A stretch of DNA of 64,000 nucleotides from Clostridiales bacterium. GTDB lineage: Bacteria > Bacillota > Clostridia > Oscillospirales > Acutalibacteraceae. Under the pieces are notes generated by a model that saw nothing but the letters and a program-made list of their open reading frames with translations, did no database searches and had not been told where the DNA came from. Of this stretch, positions 18,043 to 25,565 are shown one piece after another. Location: contig JAGZMM010000004.1 of NCBI GenBank assembly GCA_018364155.1, positions 1 to 64,000 of the forward strand, in the 5' to 3' direction. The number at the start of each line of letters is the position of its first letter. Position 1 is the stretch's first letter. The translations under genes and the position numbers were made by a program.

Positions 18043-18173
18043 CCGGCGTAGGATATGCGGAGAATAGGCACGGTGTCTGGTTGTATCCGTTATGCCGACG
18101 GATGGACTTCTTCCATCCATAAGGGACCCTTCCATTCCCGCTTTTCTTTGGCAGATGAAACATGGGGGAACCA

Positions 18174-18695
18174 ATGAAAAAGATAGGAAAATACATTCCC
18201 AGAATATTATTGCTGGATACTGCTGTTTTTATGGCGATGGCTGTGACAGCTCTCTTCGTGATAAAAGCGTTTCATATGACGTTTCGGGAATGGGTATTTT
18301 TCGCAGCAGGCGCCATTATACTGCTTGGGACGATCGCTGGCGTCATCCAACTGATTTTAAAATGGGAGAAAAGAAGCAAAAAAATTCTTTGGATGGCGAT
18401 ATTCGGGACTATTTTGCTTTTCGCCAGCCCAGTGATCTACTTTATCGCCGTACTCAGTTATACGCCGGAACACGTAGTTGAAAGGGACGGAAAACGATAC
18501 GTGGCGTATGTAAAAGGATTTCGGCATGCGGATGTGTCTTACTATGATTATATCAATGCCGTCGTTGTCGGAGATCGAATCCGGATAAGAGAAGTTTACA
18601 AACAACGCAAAGACCCGTTGGAGAACCCATCCGGATGCGAATATGAAATCCAAAGCACAATTTACTACGACGAAAACGGGAATGCAATCGAATGA
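18174..18695 (+). CDS. Three-TM membrane protein, unknown
   Basis: A 173-residue protein with three N-terminal membrane helices (about residues 10-32, 41-62 and 72-93) and a hydrophilic C-terminal domain of about 75 residues (EHVVERDGKRYVAYVKGF onward). The pattern KRYVAYVKGFRHADVSYYDYIN suggests a small beta domain facing outside. I do not recognise the family. ATG 18174 is preferred (GGGGGA close upstream, typical MKK start); an in-frame ATG at 18162 is also possible. It is more AT-rich than its neighbours. A very long hairpin follows it. Confidence 0.65.
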   Translation: MKKIGKYIPRILLLDTAVFMAMAVTALFVIKAFHMTFREWVFFAAGAIILLGTIAGVIQLILKWEKRSKKILWMAIFGTILLFASPVIYFIAVLSYTPEHVVERDGKRYVAYVKGFRHADVSYYDYINAVVVGDRIRIREVYKQRKDPLENPSGCEYEIQSTIYYDENGNAIE

Positions 18696-18740
18696 GCTTC
18701 TTCCATTCGCATCCCCGTCCTTTTCGTTCCATCTTCAGTT

Positions 18741-18803
18741 TTCATGATACAAAAGCCCCGGCACAGGCATGTGTTTGCTGTGCCGGGGCTTTTGTATCAT
18801 GAA
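18741..18803. terminator. Bidirectional terminator with 25-bp perfect arms
   Basis: Inverted arms 18741-18765 and 18779-18803 match base for base with a 13-base loop. The GC-rich core is flanked by A and T runs, so it can work on both strands, between the converging genes at 18695 and 18805. The arms extend far beyond a normal terminator. Confidence 0.85.
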
Positions 18804-18804
18804 C

Positions 18805-19221
18805 TTAAATGGCAAAAAACAGCAGCACACTGGTCACCGCCAGCAGCGCTGAAATTCCATAGCCCACCGGGCTAAAGGAGAGCAAAAAGAGACCCAAGAC
18901 CGAGGTGACCACACACACCACCGAAAGGAGCTTGACCAGACGCCCATCAATTCCCGGGTTCTTGCGCCATACGGCATGCCACACCACCCAAAGCAGCAAA
19001 AGGACGCTCATGCAAGCGGTCAAAAATGGAAAGCCGTTGCCCGACATGCCCAGAACTCCGATATCAAAATAGGAATAACATCTTTCAATCCGTTCCTGCG
19101 GACCCGCTGCAAAGGTCAGCACCGCCCCAATGGGCAGGGCCATGAGAACAATGGCCGCCGCCGTAGCAGCCGCTGCCGTCCATAGAGCCGCCGTACGCCC
19201 TTTTCCCTGGAGTTTTTTCAT
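18805..19221 (-). CDS. Four-TM membrane protein, unknown
   Basis: A 138-residue hydrophobic protein with a basic N-terminus and four membrane helices (about residues 12-38, 60-82, 92-114 and 118-137). A short outside loop carries GPQERIERCYSYFDIGVLGMSGNG. I do not recognise it; small four-helix proteins of this kind are common beside clostridial transporter genes without known function. An AGGAGGAGAGG site precedes the ATG. Its promoter (TTGCAA, 17 bases, TATAAT) diverges from that of bioB across a shared 70-base region. Confidence 0.65.
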   Translation of the reverse strand: MKKLQGKGRTAALWTAAAATAAAIVLMALPIGAVLTFAAGPQERIERCYSYFDIGVLGMSGNGFPFLTACMSVLLLLWVVWHAVWRKNPGIDGRLVKLLSVVCVVTSVLGLFLLSFSPVGYGISALLAVTSVLLFFAI

Positions 19222-19269
19222 CCTGCCTCTCCTCCTTTGTATCGGTTTTCCTGCCGGAATGCTACTTTC

Positions 19270-19298
19270 ATTATAGGCGCAACGCGGTTGTTTTGCAA
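19270..19298 (-). promoter_or_regulatory. Sigma-A promoter of the four-TM protein gene
   Basis: On the minus strand TTGCAA (19293-19298), a 17-base spacer and TATAAT (19270-19275), 49 bases before the start codon. Confidence 0.7.
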
Positions 19299-19321
19299 CA
19301 AAATCGGACTAAACCCGCAAA

Positions 19322-19353
19322 TTGTAAACCTATATATAAATAATCGTTGACAA
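19322..19353. promoter_or_regulatory. BirA-type biotin operator in front of bioB
   Basis: TTGTAAACC (19322-19330), 14 bases, then CGTTGACAA (19345-19353). The two half-sites are inverted with 7 of 9 matches, and spacing and sequence fit the clostridial/bacillar BirA box (TTGTAAACC-N14/15-GGTTTACAA). The right half overlaps the -35 box of bioB, so BirA with biotinyl-AMP bound should block it. Confidence 0.75.
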
Positions 19354-19375
19354 TTTAATGCTTTCTCCTTACAAT
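19347..19375 (+). promoter_or_regulatory. Sigma-A promoter of bioB
   Basis: TTGACA (19347-19352), 17-base spacer, TACAAT (19370-19375), 34 bases before the ATG; overlapped by the BirA-type box. Confidence 0.85.
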
Positions 19376-19408
19376 AAAGGCATTCTGATGAAAAGCGGAG
19401 GAAGTCAC

Positions 19409-20377
19409 ATGTCGTTTGCCAAGGAAGCACGCAAAAAAGTAGAAGTAGGACAGCAACTGACCAAGGCAGAGGCGCTGCTTTTGAGCGGGCAGCCCCTGGG
19501 GGAGCTGACACAGGAAGCCAACACGCTGCGTGAACAGATTTTAGGGGATGCCTTTGACCTGTGCGCCATTCTCAATGGAAAATCCGGCCGTTGTCCGGAA
19601 AACTGCGCGTTTTGCGCCCAGTCCGCCCACTACCCCACTGCTGTCACGGAGTACCCTTTGTTGGACAGGGATGCCATCGAGGCCGCGGCAAAGGAGCAGG
19701 CGGCCCGCGGCGTGCTGCGGTTTTCCGTGGTCACCTCCGGGCGGCGGTTGACCGACGAGGAGGTAGACGCCCTGTGCGACGCGTACCGGCAGATCAAAAA
19801 AAGCACCTCTGTGTCCCTGTGCGCGTCGCTGGGACTGCTAAGCGAGGGACAGTTTGCGCAATTAAGGGAAGCGGGCGTCACCCGGTATCACAACAACCTG
19901 GAAACCTCCCGGCGGTTTTTCCCTCGGATTTGCACCACCCACACCTACGACGACAAACTCGCCGCGGTTGCCGCCGCCCAAAAAGCAGGTCTGACGGTGT
20001 GCTGCGGCGGGATTTTTGGACTGGGGGAAACCATGGAGGACCGCATCGACCTGGGCCTTGAGCTGCGCAGGCTTGGGGTGCGGTCGGTCCCCATCAACAT
20101 ACTAAGCCCCATCCCCGGAACGCCGCTGCAAAAAAACAAGCCCCTCTCACACGAGGAGCTTCTGCGTTCGGTGGCGGTACTGCGGTTTCTGCTACCCCAC
20201 AGCGCCATTCGTCTGGCCGGAGGCCGGGGCGCCATGGCCGACCATGGAAAGGACGCCTTCCTGGCGGGAGCTAACGCCGCCATCACCGGCAATATGCTTA
20301 CCACCGCCGGGTTCCCGGCGGACGGCGACCGGGCGCTGGCCCAGGCTCTGGGCTACCGCATCCGTCTGATCGACTGA
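19409..20377 (+). CDS. bioB: Biotin synthase
   Basis: A 322-residue radical-SAM enzyme that inserts sulfur into dethiobiotin, the last step of biotin synthesis. The cluster motif C-PEN-C-AF-C lies at about residues 62-69 within GKSGRCPENCAFCAQS. Other family segments are NNLETSRRFFPRICTTHTYDD, the GIFGLGET turn and the C-terminal RLAGGRG motif. Start ATG 19409 has GGAGGAAG upstream; an earlier ATG gives a poor extension. Regulation by BirA is likely from the operator over the promoter. No bioA, bioD or bioF is nearby, so the cell may salvage dethiobiotin or hold the other genes elsewhere. Confidence 0.95.
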   Translation: MSFAKEARKKVEVGQQLTKAEALLLSGQPLGELTQEANTLREQILGDAFDLCAILNGKSGRCPENCAFCAQSAHYPTAVTEYPLLDRDAIEAAAKEQAARGVLRFSVVTSGRRLTDEEVDALCDAYRQIKKSTSVSLCASLGLLSEGQFAQLREAGVTRYHNNLETSRRFFPRICTTHTYDDKLAAVAAAQKAGLTVCCGGIFGLGETMEDRIDLGLELRRLGVRSVPINILSPIPGTPLQKNKPLSHEELLRSVAVLRFLLPHSAIRLAGGRGAMADHGKDAFLAGANAAITGNMLTTAGFPADGDRALAQALGYRIRLID

Positions 20378-20378
20378 G

Positions 20379-20702
20379 TCAATACCTTGTGAGCATTTTT
20401 GCAATTTCCAGCAAAAGCTGCTTTTTGCGGTATCCCATTTCCCGGTAAATGCTCTGCATTTCCGCATCTAGATAACTGTCCTGAGACGGGGTTACGTCGC
20501 TGACAAAATCGGCAAGGTCACACTCGAAAATCTCCGCAATTTTCGAAAGGGTATCCAGGCTGATTTTCGTGATTCCCCGTTCCAGCTGGCTGATATATCC
20601 CACTGAAACCGACAGGGACTCCGCAAGATTATCCTGGGTCTTCCCTGCCGCTTTTCGCTTTTGTTTGATCCGCTGCCCAATCGCGCCGTAATCCACACTC
20701 AT
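20379..20702 (-). CDS. XRE-family helix-turn-helix regulator
   Basis: A 107-residue DNA-binding protein. Residues of about 8-62 form the helix-turn-helix domain (IGQRIKQKRKAAGKTQDNLA, then SVGYISQLERGITKISLDTL, IAEIFECDLADF). The C-terminal 40 residues form helices, perhaps for dimer formation. The ATG at 20702 has AGGTGA upstream; a GTG three codons earlier is less likely. Its minus-strand TATAAT (20741-20746) lies beside a perfect palindrome at 20756-20775, so self-control and control of the divergent small gene are likely. The gene ends 1 base after bioB. Confidence 0.85.
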   Translation of the reverse strand: MSVDYGAIGQRIKQKRKAAGKTQDNLAESLSVSVGYISQLERGITKISLDTLSKIAEIFECDLADFVSDVTPSQDSYLDAEMQSIYREMGYRKKQLLLEIAKMLTRY

Positions 20703-20755
20703 CCCTATCACCTAAGGATAGTTTATTAGGAATAGCTTCCATTATACAGATATGA

Positions 20756-20775
20756 ATAGCTAAACATTTAGCTAT
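20756..20775. promoter_or_regulatory. Palindromic operator between divergent promoters
   Basis: ATAGCTAAA-CA-TTTAGCTAT is a perfect 9+2+9 palindrome. It covers the -35 zone of the minus-strand promoter of the XRE gene and ends 5 bases before TTGATT of the plus-strand promoter. It is the probable binding site of the XRE regulator. Confidence 0.6.
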
Positions 20776-20780
20776 CAGTG

Positions 20781-20809
20781 TTGATTTCTCTGTCAAATCG
20801 TGGTATCCT
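20781..20809 (+). promoter_or_regulatory. Sigma-A promoter of the 88-residue protein gene
   Basis: TTGATT (20781-20786), 17-base spacer, TATCCT (20804-20809), about 48 bases ahead of the ATG. Confidence 0.6.
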
Positions 20810-20856
20810 GAACTCGTATCCAGCGAAATGGAGGAAGAGAGAAGCGGAGGATTTCG

Positions 20857-21123
20857 ATGGAGTTTCTCGACTATCTTGCGGTGTTTTTGGGCTGTCCGTA
20901 TTTATCCGAACTAAAGCGCTGCCGCATTACCCGCCAGCAGGCGGATGCGCTGCGCGCCCTGCCGATTGCTATGTTTGAAGAAAAAAGCTACCTGGAGGCA
21001 GCGCGGTATCTGACCATGGAAAAGCCGGCGACGAACGACATAGCCGCCGTAAAAGAAGTGGTCATTGAGGCGTTGGCACACAAAGGACCGGTTGGTTCTA
21101 ACAGGTCAGATTGGAGAGCATAA
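20857..21123 (+). CDS. Small protein of unknown function, possible XRE target
   Basis: An 88-residue, mainly helical, soluble-looking protein (MEFLDYLAVFLGCPYLSELK, then ITRQQADALRALPIAMFEEKSY). No domain recognised. GCGGAGGA precedes the ATG at a good distance. It is divergent from the XRE regulator, shares the palindromic operator region with it, and is closed by a hairpin. That arrangement resembles a regulator with a small controlled partner, but no toxin or antitoxin signature is visible. Confidence 0.6.
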   Translation: MEFLDYLAVFLGCPYLSELKRCRITRQQADALRALPIAMFEEKSYLEAARYLTMEKPATNDIAAVKEVVIEALAHKGPVGSNRSDWRA

Positions 21124-21126
21124 TAA

Positions 21127-21160
21127 AAAGGCTGCGTTTCTTTTTTGAGACGCGGCCTTT
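21127..21160. terminator. Terminator hairpin between converging genes
   Basis: A 14-bp stem including two G-T pairs (21127-21140 with 21147-21160) and a six-T loop, flanked by A and T residues. It serves the small + gene and possibly cobO. Confidence 0.65.
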
Positions 21161-21225
21161 CTTCTTGCGGATGATGCACAGCGCTATCCTATTCAGATTT
21201 TACACGGATACCGAAAGCGGATCAA

Positions 21226-21750
21226 TTATTCCTCGATTCCCCGCCGGGCCGCCACTCCCTGATGGAAGTAGTGCTTGCGTTCGCACAGTTCGGTCACCAG
21301 GTCCGCTGCCTTTTGCACCGATTCACAAGCGCCCCGACCGGTAAGAACCAGTTCCACCGAGGAAGGGCGGTGCTTGAGCAGGGAGAGCATCTGGCCTTCC
21401 GAAACAAGTCCCAGCGAAACCGCCACATTGATTTCGTCGAGAATAACCAGGTCGTATGCTTGCGAGCGGATTGCCTCTTCACACGCCGCAAACCCCCGTT
21501 GGGCACACTCCCGGTCCTCTTTTTTTTCGTCCCGTCCCAAAAGCAGACCCTTTCCACTGCCGAACTGGCGCACCGTGATTTCCGGAAACCGGTCGGAAAG
21601 CGCTTTGGCTGCACAACAGGGAACATCCTTGAGAAACTGGCCGAAATACACCCGCAGGCCCGCGCCAGCGGCCCGCACCGCCAGGCCCACCGCCGCGGTG
21701 GTTTTTCCCTTGCCGTCGCCGGTATACACCTGCACATAGCCCTTTGTCAT
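21226..21750 (-). CDS. cobO: Cob(I)yrinic acid a,c-diamide adenosyltransferase (CobO/BtuR type)
   Basis: A 174-residue ATP-dependent enzyme that attaches the adenosyl group to corrinoids, giving adenosylcobalamin. The P-loop GDGKGKTTAA starts at about residue 12. Other family features are VYFGQFLK, DLVILDEINVAVSLGL (Walker B-like) and LVLTGRGA near the C-terminus. The length is usual for the family. It stands alone with no cobalamin riboswitch or other cob genes nearby, which suggests salvage. The ATG follows an AGGGAGGAAAG site. Confidence 0.92.
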   Translation of the reverse strand: MTKGYVQVYTGDGKGKTTAAVGLAVRAAGAGLRVYFGQFLKDVPCCAAKALSDRFPEITVRQFGSGKGLLLGRDEKKEDRECAQRGFAACEEAIRSQAYDLVILDEINVAVSLGLVSEGQMLSLLKHRPSSVELVLTGRGACESVQKAADLVTELCERKHYFHQGVAARRGIEE

Positions 21751-21821
21751 ATCCGCTTTCCTCCCTAGGTACGTTTTCTGGGTTGACTATAGCACGGGAA
21801 TCCTTGCGCTGTCAACCGCGC

Positions 21822-21870
21822 AAAAAGCCCGTGGGCTTGCCGGAACTCCGGTTTCCCCCACGGGCTTTTT
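21822..21870 (-). terminator. Terminator after spoIIQ
   Basis: A 14-bp stem (21822-21835 with 21857-21870) carrying A and T runs at its base. It lies 55 bases downstream of the spoIIQ stop and upstream of cobO. Confidence 0.8.
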
Positions 21871-21924
21871 GGTTTTGGCGCAGCTTGCTGCGTCCGGTGC
21901 CCCTGAAGCGATGACGAGGGCGCG

Positions 21925-22668
21925 TCAGGGCTGTTCGCTCAGGAATTTGGCGGCGTCGATGGTTTCGCCGTCCTGTGTGAGAATCAGATGCAGATGAGCA
22001 GACTCGGCGATCTCACAGGGAACATCCCCGATGGTGCCGATTTGCTGGCCTACCTTGATCTCGTCGCCTTTGCGCACCGACACGGTGTTGCCAAGGCCAC
22101 AGTAGGAAGCGACCAGATTGTTGCCGTGGTCGATTTCCACGACCTTGCCCAGAAGGTCGTCGTCATAGACCGACTTGACCACACCGTCGGTCATAGCCCG
22201 GACGATGGCGCCCTTTTCCAGCTCAAAGTCTACCGCTTCATGGGCGCGCCAGTCCTTCATGGTTTCCGAGTAGACCAGTGCCTCTCCGGAAAACTCCTTG
22301 AGAACAGAGGTCCCGGCGGGGTATACATAGGAAGGGGTGGTATTGGTCGGCTCGGTGGGCTGGGAAGACGAGGCCTCCGATGAGGAAACGGGGGCCGAGG
22401 AAGCCGGTTCGGAAGAGGAAACCGGGTCGCTGTTGTCTTCAATAGGGATGCCGCTGACGGTGTTTCCGGCCGGTTCGTTGTAATTATAGTCCACTGCCGT
22501 ATTGCTGGAGCTGGACGCGGGATCTTCGGTGTTGAGAATGCCGAACCCGTCGAACGCACCCCAGGCAACGCCGCCTACCGCCACCATGCAGATGGCAAGC
22601 GCAACATAAAAGCCTTTTCCGGACCAGAACTTTCCGAATTTTGTTTTTTCAAATCGCATATTTCCCAT
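21925..22668 (-). CDS. spoIIQ: SpoIIQ-like M23 peptidase-domain protein
   Basis: A forespore membrane protein that joins mother-cell SpoIIIA proteins across the septum during engulfment. It has one N-terminal membrane helix (about 20-40), a long serine/proline linker (50-115) and a C-terminal LytM/M23 domain. Both metal-binding motifs are present, HEAVD and HLHL, as in clostridial SpoIIQ, where Bacillus subtilis SpoIIQ has lost one. A sigma-F-type promoter lies directly upstream, which supports this call over a general M23 hydrolase. The start is uncertain: ATG 22668 lies 11 bases from GGAGGT, whereas an in-frame ATG at 22677 lies only 2 bases from it. The gene is monocistronic. Confidence 0.85.
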   Translation of the reverse strand: MGNMRFEKTKFGKFWSGKGFYVALAICMVAVGGVAWGAFDGFGILNTEDPASSSSNTAVDYNYNEPAGNTVSGIPIEDNSDPVSSSEPASSAPVSSSEASSSQPTEPTNTTPSYVYPAGTSVLKEFSGEALVYSETMKDWRAHEAVDFELEKGAIVRAMTDGVVKSVYDDDLLGKVVEIDHGNNLVASYCGLGNTVSVRKGDEIKVGQQIGTIGDVPCEIAESAHLHLILTQDGETIDAAKFLSEQP

Positions 22669-22690
22669 AGGTCTCATGCACCTCCGACAG

Positions 22691-22720
22691 TAGTCTTGCC
22701 GGACTCGGATGGAAATATGC
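22691..22720 (-). promoter_or_regulatory. Sigma-F (forespore) promoter of spoIIQ
   Basis: On the minus strand GCATA (22716-22720), a 15-base spacer and GGCAAGACTA (22691-22700). This fits the sigma-F consensus GYATA-N15-GGNRANANTR at every defined position. The predicted start of transcription is about 22684, next to the ribosome site. Confidence 0.75.
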
Positions 22721-22885
22721 CGCTAAAAGGTACGATTTTTCTGTCGGGTTTGTTAAAAAGGAAGTTTGGTTGTCTTGCTATGTCTGTATCCATCGGCCGG
22801 TCCGCGAAACGGCAGGTCAGGCAGGTGCAGACACGCAAAGCAAGGCAGTTCGGCTTTCATGTGTCCAGCGATTCTTTTGCAATAC

Positions 22886-22928
22886 AAAGCAGCGCCTGTG
22901 AGTCGGAATCTCACAGGCGCTGCTTTTT
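22886..22928 (+). terminator. Orphan terminator hairpin
   Basis: A perfect 17-bp stem (22886-22902 with 22910-22926) followed by T residues on the plus strand. No plus-strand gene precedes it; a short untranslated transcript upstream or a decayed gene could explain it. Confidence 0.65.
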
Positions 22929-23109
22929 TATGAAAGATAAGAAAGGAGGAAGAAAAAAGGGGATGCAAACTGCTTAAGAGGTTGTTCTGTTGTTGTCTTT
23001 ATTATACCCCGAAAAAAGGGAAAAGAAACCACAATCTGGTTACAAAAGCATCTCAAAACCGATACGATTACGGCCGATTTCTTACAACCGTAACAGCTCT
23101 TTGCCGAAA

Positions 23110-23141
23110 TTGTGAACAAAGCTGGACCAATTGGTTAACAA
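23110..23141. promoter_or_regulatory. BirA-like box without an adjacent biotin gene
   Basis: TTGTGAACA (23110-23118), 14 bases, then GGTTAACAA (23133-23141). The right half is a perfect BirA half-site and the left half matches at 7 of 9, with the same 14-base spacing as the bioB operator. No biotin transport or synthesis gene adjoins it. Confidence 0.45.
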
Positions 23142-23173
23142 GAGGCTTTGCACCTCTACGCATGGCACAAAAC

Positions 23174-23211
23174 AAACGAGCACCCGGCTGGTGTAGGCCG
23201 GGTGCTCGTTT
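23174..23211 (-). terminator. Terminator of purF
   Basis: A perfect 15-bp stem (23174-23188 with 23197-23211); on the minus strand it is followed by TTTGTTTTG, just after the purF stop. Confidence 0.85.
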
Positions 23212-23215
23212 ATTG

Positions 23216-24661
23216 CTAACATTTTTGGTCCAGCTGGAGCAACTCCTTGGGCGGATTGAGAGGATAGCGCCCGGAGAAACAGGCGTCGCAATAGGAAAGG
23301 TTGTGGCCGCAGAGCATCTCTCCAAGGGTGGAAAGGTCCAGATACCCCAGGCTGTCGGCAGAAAGCTGCTGACGGATTTCCTCCACCGAATAGCGCACAG
23401 CGGAAAGCTGGCTGCGTTCGGGCACATCGGTGCCGAAATAGCAGGGCCAGCGGAAGGGCGGTGAGCTGATGCGCACATGGACTTCGGTGGCCCCAGCGTC
23501 TTTGAGCATCTTGACAATGCGCGCGGCGGTGGTGCCGCGGACAATGGAGTCGTCGAGCATAACCACCCGTTTTCCCTTGACGGCAGTGGCTAGAACATTG
23601 AGCTTCAGGCGCACGCTGTTTTCCCGCTGCCCCTGGGCAGGCTGGATGAAGGTGCGGCCCACATAGTTGTTCTTCACAAATCCTTTGCCGTAAGGAATGC
23701 CCGATTCCTGGCTGTAGCCGATGGCTGCGTCGATGCCCGATTCCGGCACGCCGATGACCAAGTCCGCCTCGACCGGATGCTGCCTCGCCAGCATCCGCCC
23801 TGCTTCCTGCCTGGCCTCGTAGATGCTCAGGCCGTCGATCTGGCTGTCAGGACGGGCGAAATAGATATATTCAAAGATACAATGGGCGTGCTTCTGGCCG
23901 CAAAAATCGGGAATCGATGTAAGGCCGTCCTTGCCGGCTAGGACGATTTCACCGGGCTGCACGTCCCGGATGTAGCTGGCACCCACTGCGTCCAGCGCAC
24001 AGGTTTCCGAAGCGAACACATAACCTTCCCCCAGCCTGCCGATTACCAGCGGACGAAAACCCTGGGGATCCCTGGCGGCGATGAGCTTGCTGGGACTCAT
24101 AACCAGCATGGAATAAGCCCCCTTGATGCGCATCATGGTGCGGCGCACCGCCTCCTCCACCGACTTGCAGTGAATCCGTTCCCGGGCGATCAAATAGGCG
24201 ATCACCTCAGAGTCAATGGTGGTCTGGAAGATGGAACCCTTGACCTCCAGCTCCCGGCGCAGGTCCACGGTGTTGATCAAGTTCCCGTTGTGCGCGATGG
24301 CGAGGCTTCCTTTGATGTACCGCAGCACCAGAGGCTGGGCGTTTTCCCGGAAGCTGCCGCCGGTGGTGGAATAGCGGACGTGCCCAATCCCCATTTGGCC
24401 GGGCAGTCCCTCTAGAATCTGCGGAGAGAAGACCTCATTGACCAGCCCCATATCCTTATGGCTGGCGATGACGCCCCGGTCATTGACCGCAATGCCGCAG
24501 CTTTCCTGCCCCCGGTGCTGCAGAGCGAACAGGCCCCGGTAAATATGGTACGCCGTCTCCCTGTCCTCACATCCGTAGACACCGAATACTCCGCATTCCT
24601 CATGCAGCCCATCAAAGGGCATCGGTTTCGTCATAGCCAAAGTTTTACGTCTCCCATCCAT
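23216..24661 (-). CDS. purF: Amidophosphoribosyltransferase
   Basis: First committed enzyme of purine synthesis: it makes phosphoribosylamine from PRPP and glutamine. The N-terminal Ntn glutaminase begins at the Cys of EECGVFGVYG, exposed after removal of a short leader. The C-terminal half has the PRPP-binding VVMLDDSIVRGTT. The C-terminal Cys residues in MLCGHNLSYCDAC suit the Fe-S type found in Bacillus. Several starts are possible; ATG 24661 has AAAGGA 11 bases upstream, and ATG 24634 would leave a leader closer to that of Bacillus. purC lies upstream on the same strand, but a terminator stands between them. Confidence 0.93.
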   Translation of the reverse strand: MDGRRKTLAMTKPMPFDGLHEECGVFGVYGCEDRETAYHIYRGLFALQHRGQESCGIAVNDRGVIASHKDMGLVNEVFSPQILEGLPGQMGIGHVRYSTTGGSFRENAQPLVLRYIKGSLAIAHNGNLINTVDLRRELEVKGSIFQTTIDSEVIAYLIARERIHCKSVEEAVRRTMMRIKGAYSMLVMSPSKLIAARDPQGFRPLVIGRLGEGYVFASETCALDAVGASYIRDVQPGEIVLAGKDGLTSIPDFCGQKHAHCIFEYIYFARPDSQIDGLSIYEARQEAGRMLARQHPVEADLVIGVPESGIDAAIGYSQESGIPYGKGFVKNNYVGRTFIQPAQGQRENSVRLKLNVLATAVKGKRVVMLDDSIVRGTTAARIVKMLKDAGATEVHVRISSPPFRWPCYFGTDVPERSQLSAVRYSVEEIRQQLSADSLGYLDLSTLGEMLCGHNLSYCDACFSGRYPLNPPKELLQLDQKC

Positions 24662-24746
24662 TGGTATCGTTTTCCTTTTGTCTGTGTTTGGCCTTCTGCA
24701 ATTACATGTAAAAGTATTATCTTCCATTTAACTCCAAATTAAGTCT

Positions 24747-24782
24747 AAAAATCAGAGGACCGTTTCCTGTCCTCTGATTTTT
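24747..24782 (-). terminator. Terminator between purC and purF
   Basis: A 14-bp stem (24747-24760 with 24769-24782) with A and T runs at the base, directly behind purC. It could allow partial readthrough into purF. Confidence 0.8.
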
Positions 24783-24793
24783 GGCTCAATTGC

Positions 24794-25507
24794 TTACTTC
24801 TCCAGGCCGATGCGGCGCATAACCTCGTGGTAGGCATCCTCCACGCCGCCCAGGTCCCGGCGGAACCGGTCCTTATCCAGCTTTTCATGGGTCTTGGAAT
24901 CCCACAGGCGGCAGGTATCCGGCGAAATCTCATCGGCAAGGATGATTTTACCGTCGGTAGTACGGCCGAATTCCAGCTTAAAGTCCACCAGTTCGATCCC
25001 GATGGAAAGGAAAAATTCCTTAAGGGCCTCATTGACCCGGAAGGTCATGTCGGTGATCGTCTCCAGGTCCTCTTTGGAAGCCAGACCCAGCGCCAAAATG
25101 TGGTATTCGTTGATCATCGGGTCGTGCAGATCGTCGTCCTTCAGGCAGAACTCCAAAGTCGGGCACTTCAAAACGGTGCCTTCCTCCACGCCGAAGCGCT
25201 TACTAAAGCTGCCCGCGGCGATGTTTCGCACGATGACCTCCAGCGGGACGATGGAAACCTTCTTCACTGCGGTTTCCCGCTCGGAAAGCTCTTTGACAAA
25301 GTGGGTCTCGATTCCCTTCTTCTCGAGCATCTGGAACAAAAGGTTGGACATCCGGTTGTTGACCACGCCCTTGCCCACAATGGTGCCCTTTTTCAGGCCG
25401 TCAAACGCAGTGGCATCGTCCTTATAATCGACGATATAGACCTCGGGGTCGTCGGTTTTGAAAACTTTCTTGGCTTTGCCTTCATAAAGCTGTTCACTTT
25501 TCTGCAT
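24794..25507 (-). CDS. purC: Phosphoribosylaminoimidazole-succinocarboxamide synthase (SAICAR synthetase)
   Basis: A 237-residue ATP-dependent ligase that joins aspartate to CAIR in purine synthesis. The sequence begins QLYEGKAKKVF, the family's nucleotide-binding strand-turn, and contains VRNIAAGSFSKRFG, EYHILALG, and DFKLEFG with LADEISPDTCRLWD near the C-terminus. I chose ATG 25507: GGGTGG lies upstream and the length then equals the usual one; the longer frame would add a low-quality N-terminus. A good sigma-A promoter lies about 60 bases upstream. Confidence 0.95.
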   Translation of the reverse strand: MQKSEQLYEGKAKKVFKTDDPEVYIVDYKDDATAFDGLKKGTIVGKGVVNNRMSNLLFQMLEKKGIETHFVKELSERETAVKKVSIVPLEVIVRNIAAGSFSKRFGVEEGTVLKCPTLEFCLKDDDLHDPMINEYHILALGLASKEDLETITDMTFRVNEALKEFFLSIGIELVDFKLEFGRTTDGKIILADEISPDTCRLWDSKTHEKLDKDRFRRDLGGVEDAYHEVMRRIGLEK

Positions 25508-25565
25508 GTTACCACCCATTCTGCCGCCAGCAGCGGCTGTAATCTTCGATTGGCTTACGCCTTCT

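Larger units (their letters stand above)
22721..23173. other. Gene-free region between spoIIQ and purF
   Basis: No reading frame here looks coding on either strand. It holds a hairpin with a T run (22886-22928), a minus-strand TATAAT without a good -35 (plus-strand ATTATA near 23005), and a BirA-like box (23110-23141). Confidence 0.6.

Noticed and set aside
22696..22977. 93-codon plus-strand frame before the orphan hairpin
   Set aside because: It overlaps the sigma-F promoter region and the terminator stem, has no ribosome site and low-complexity composition; not a credible gene.
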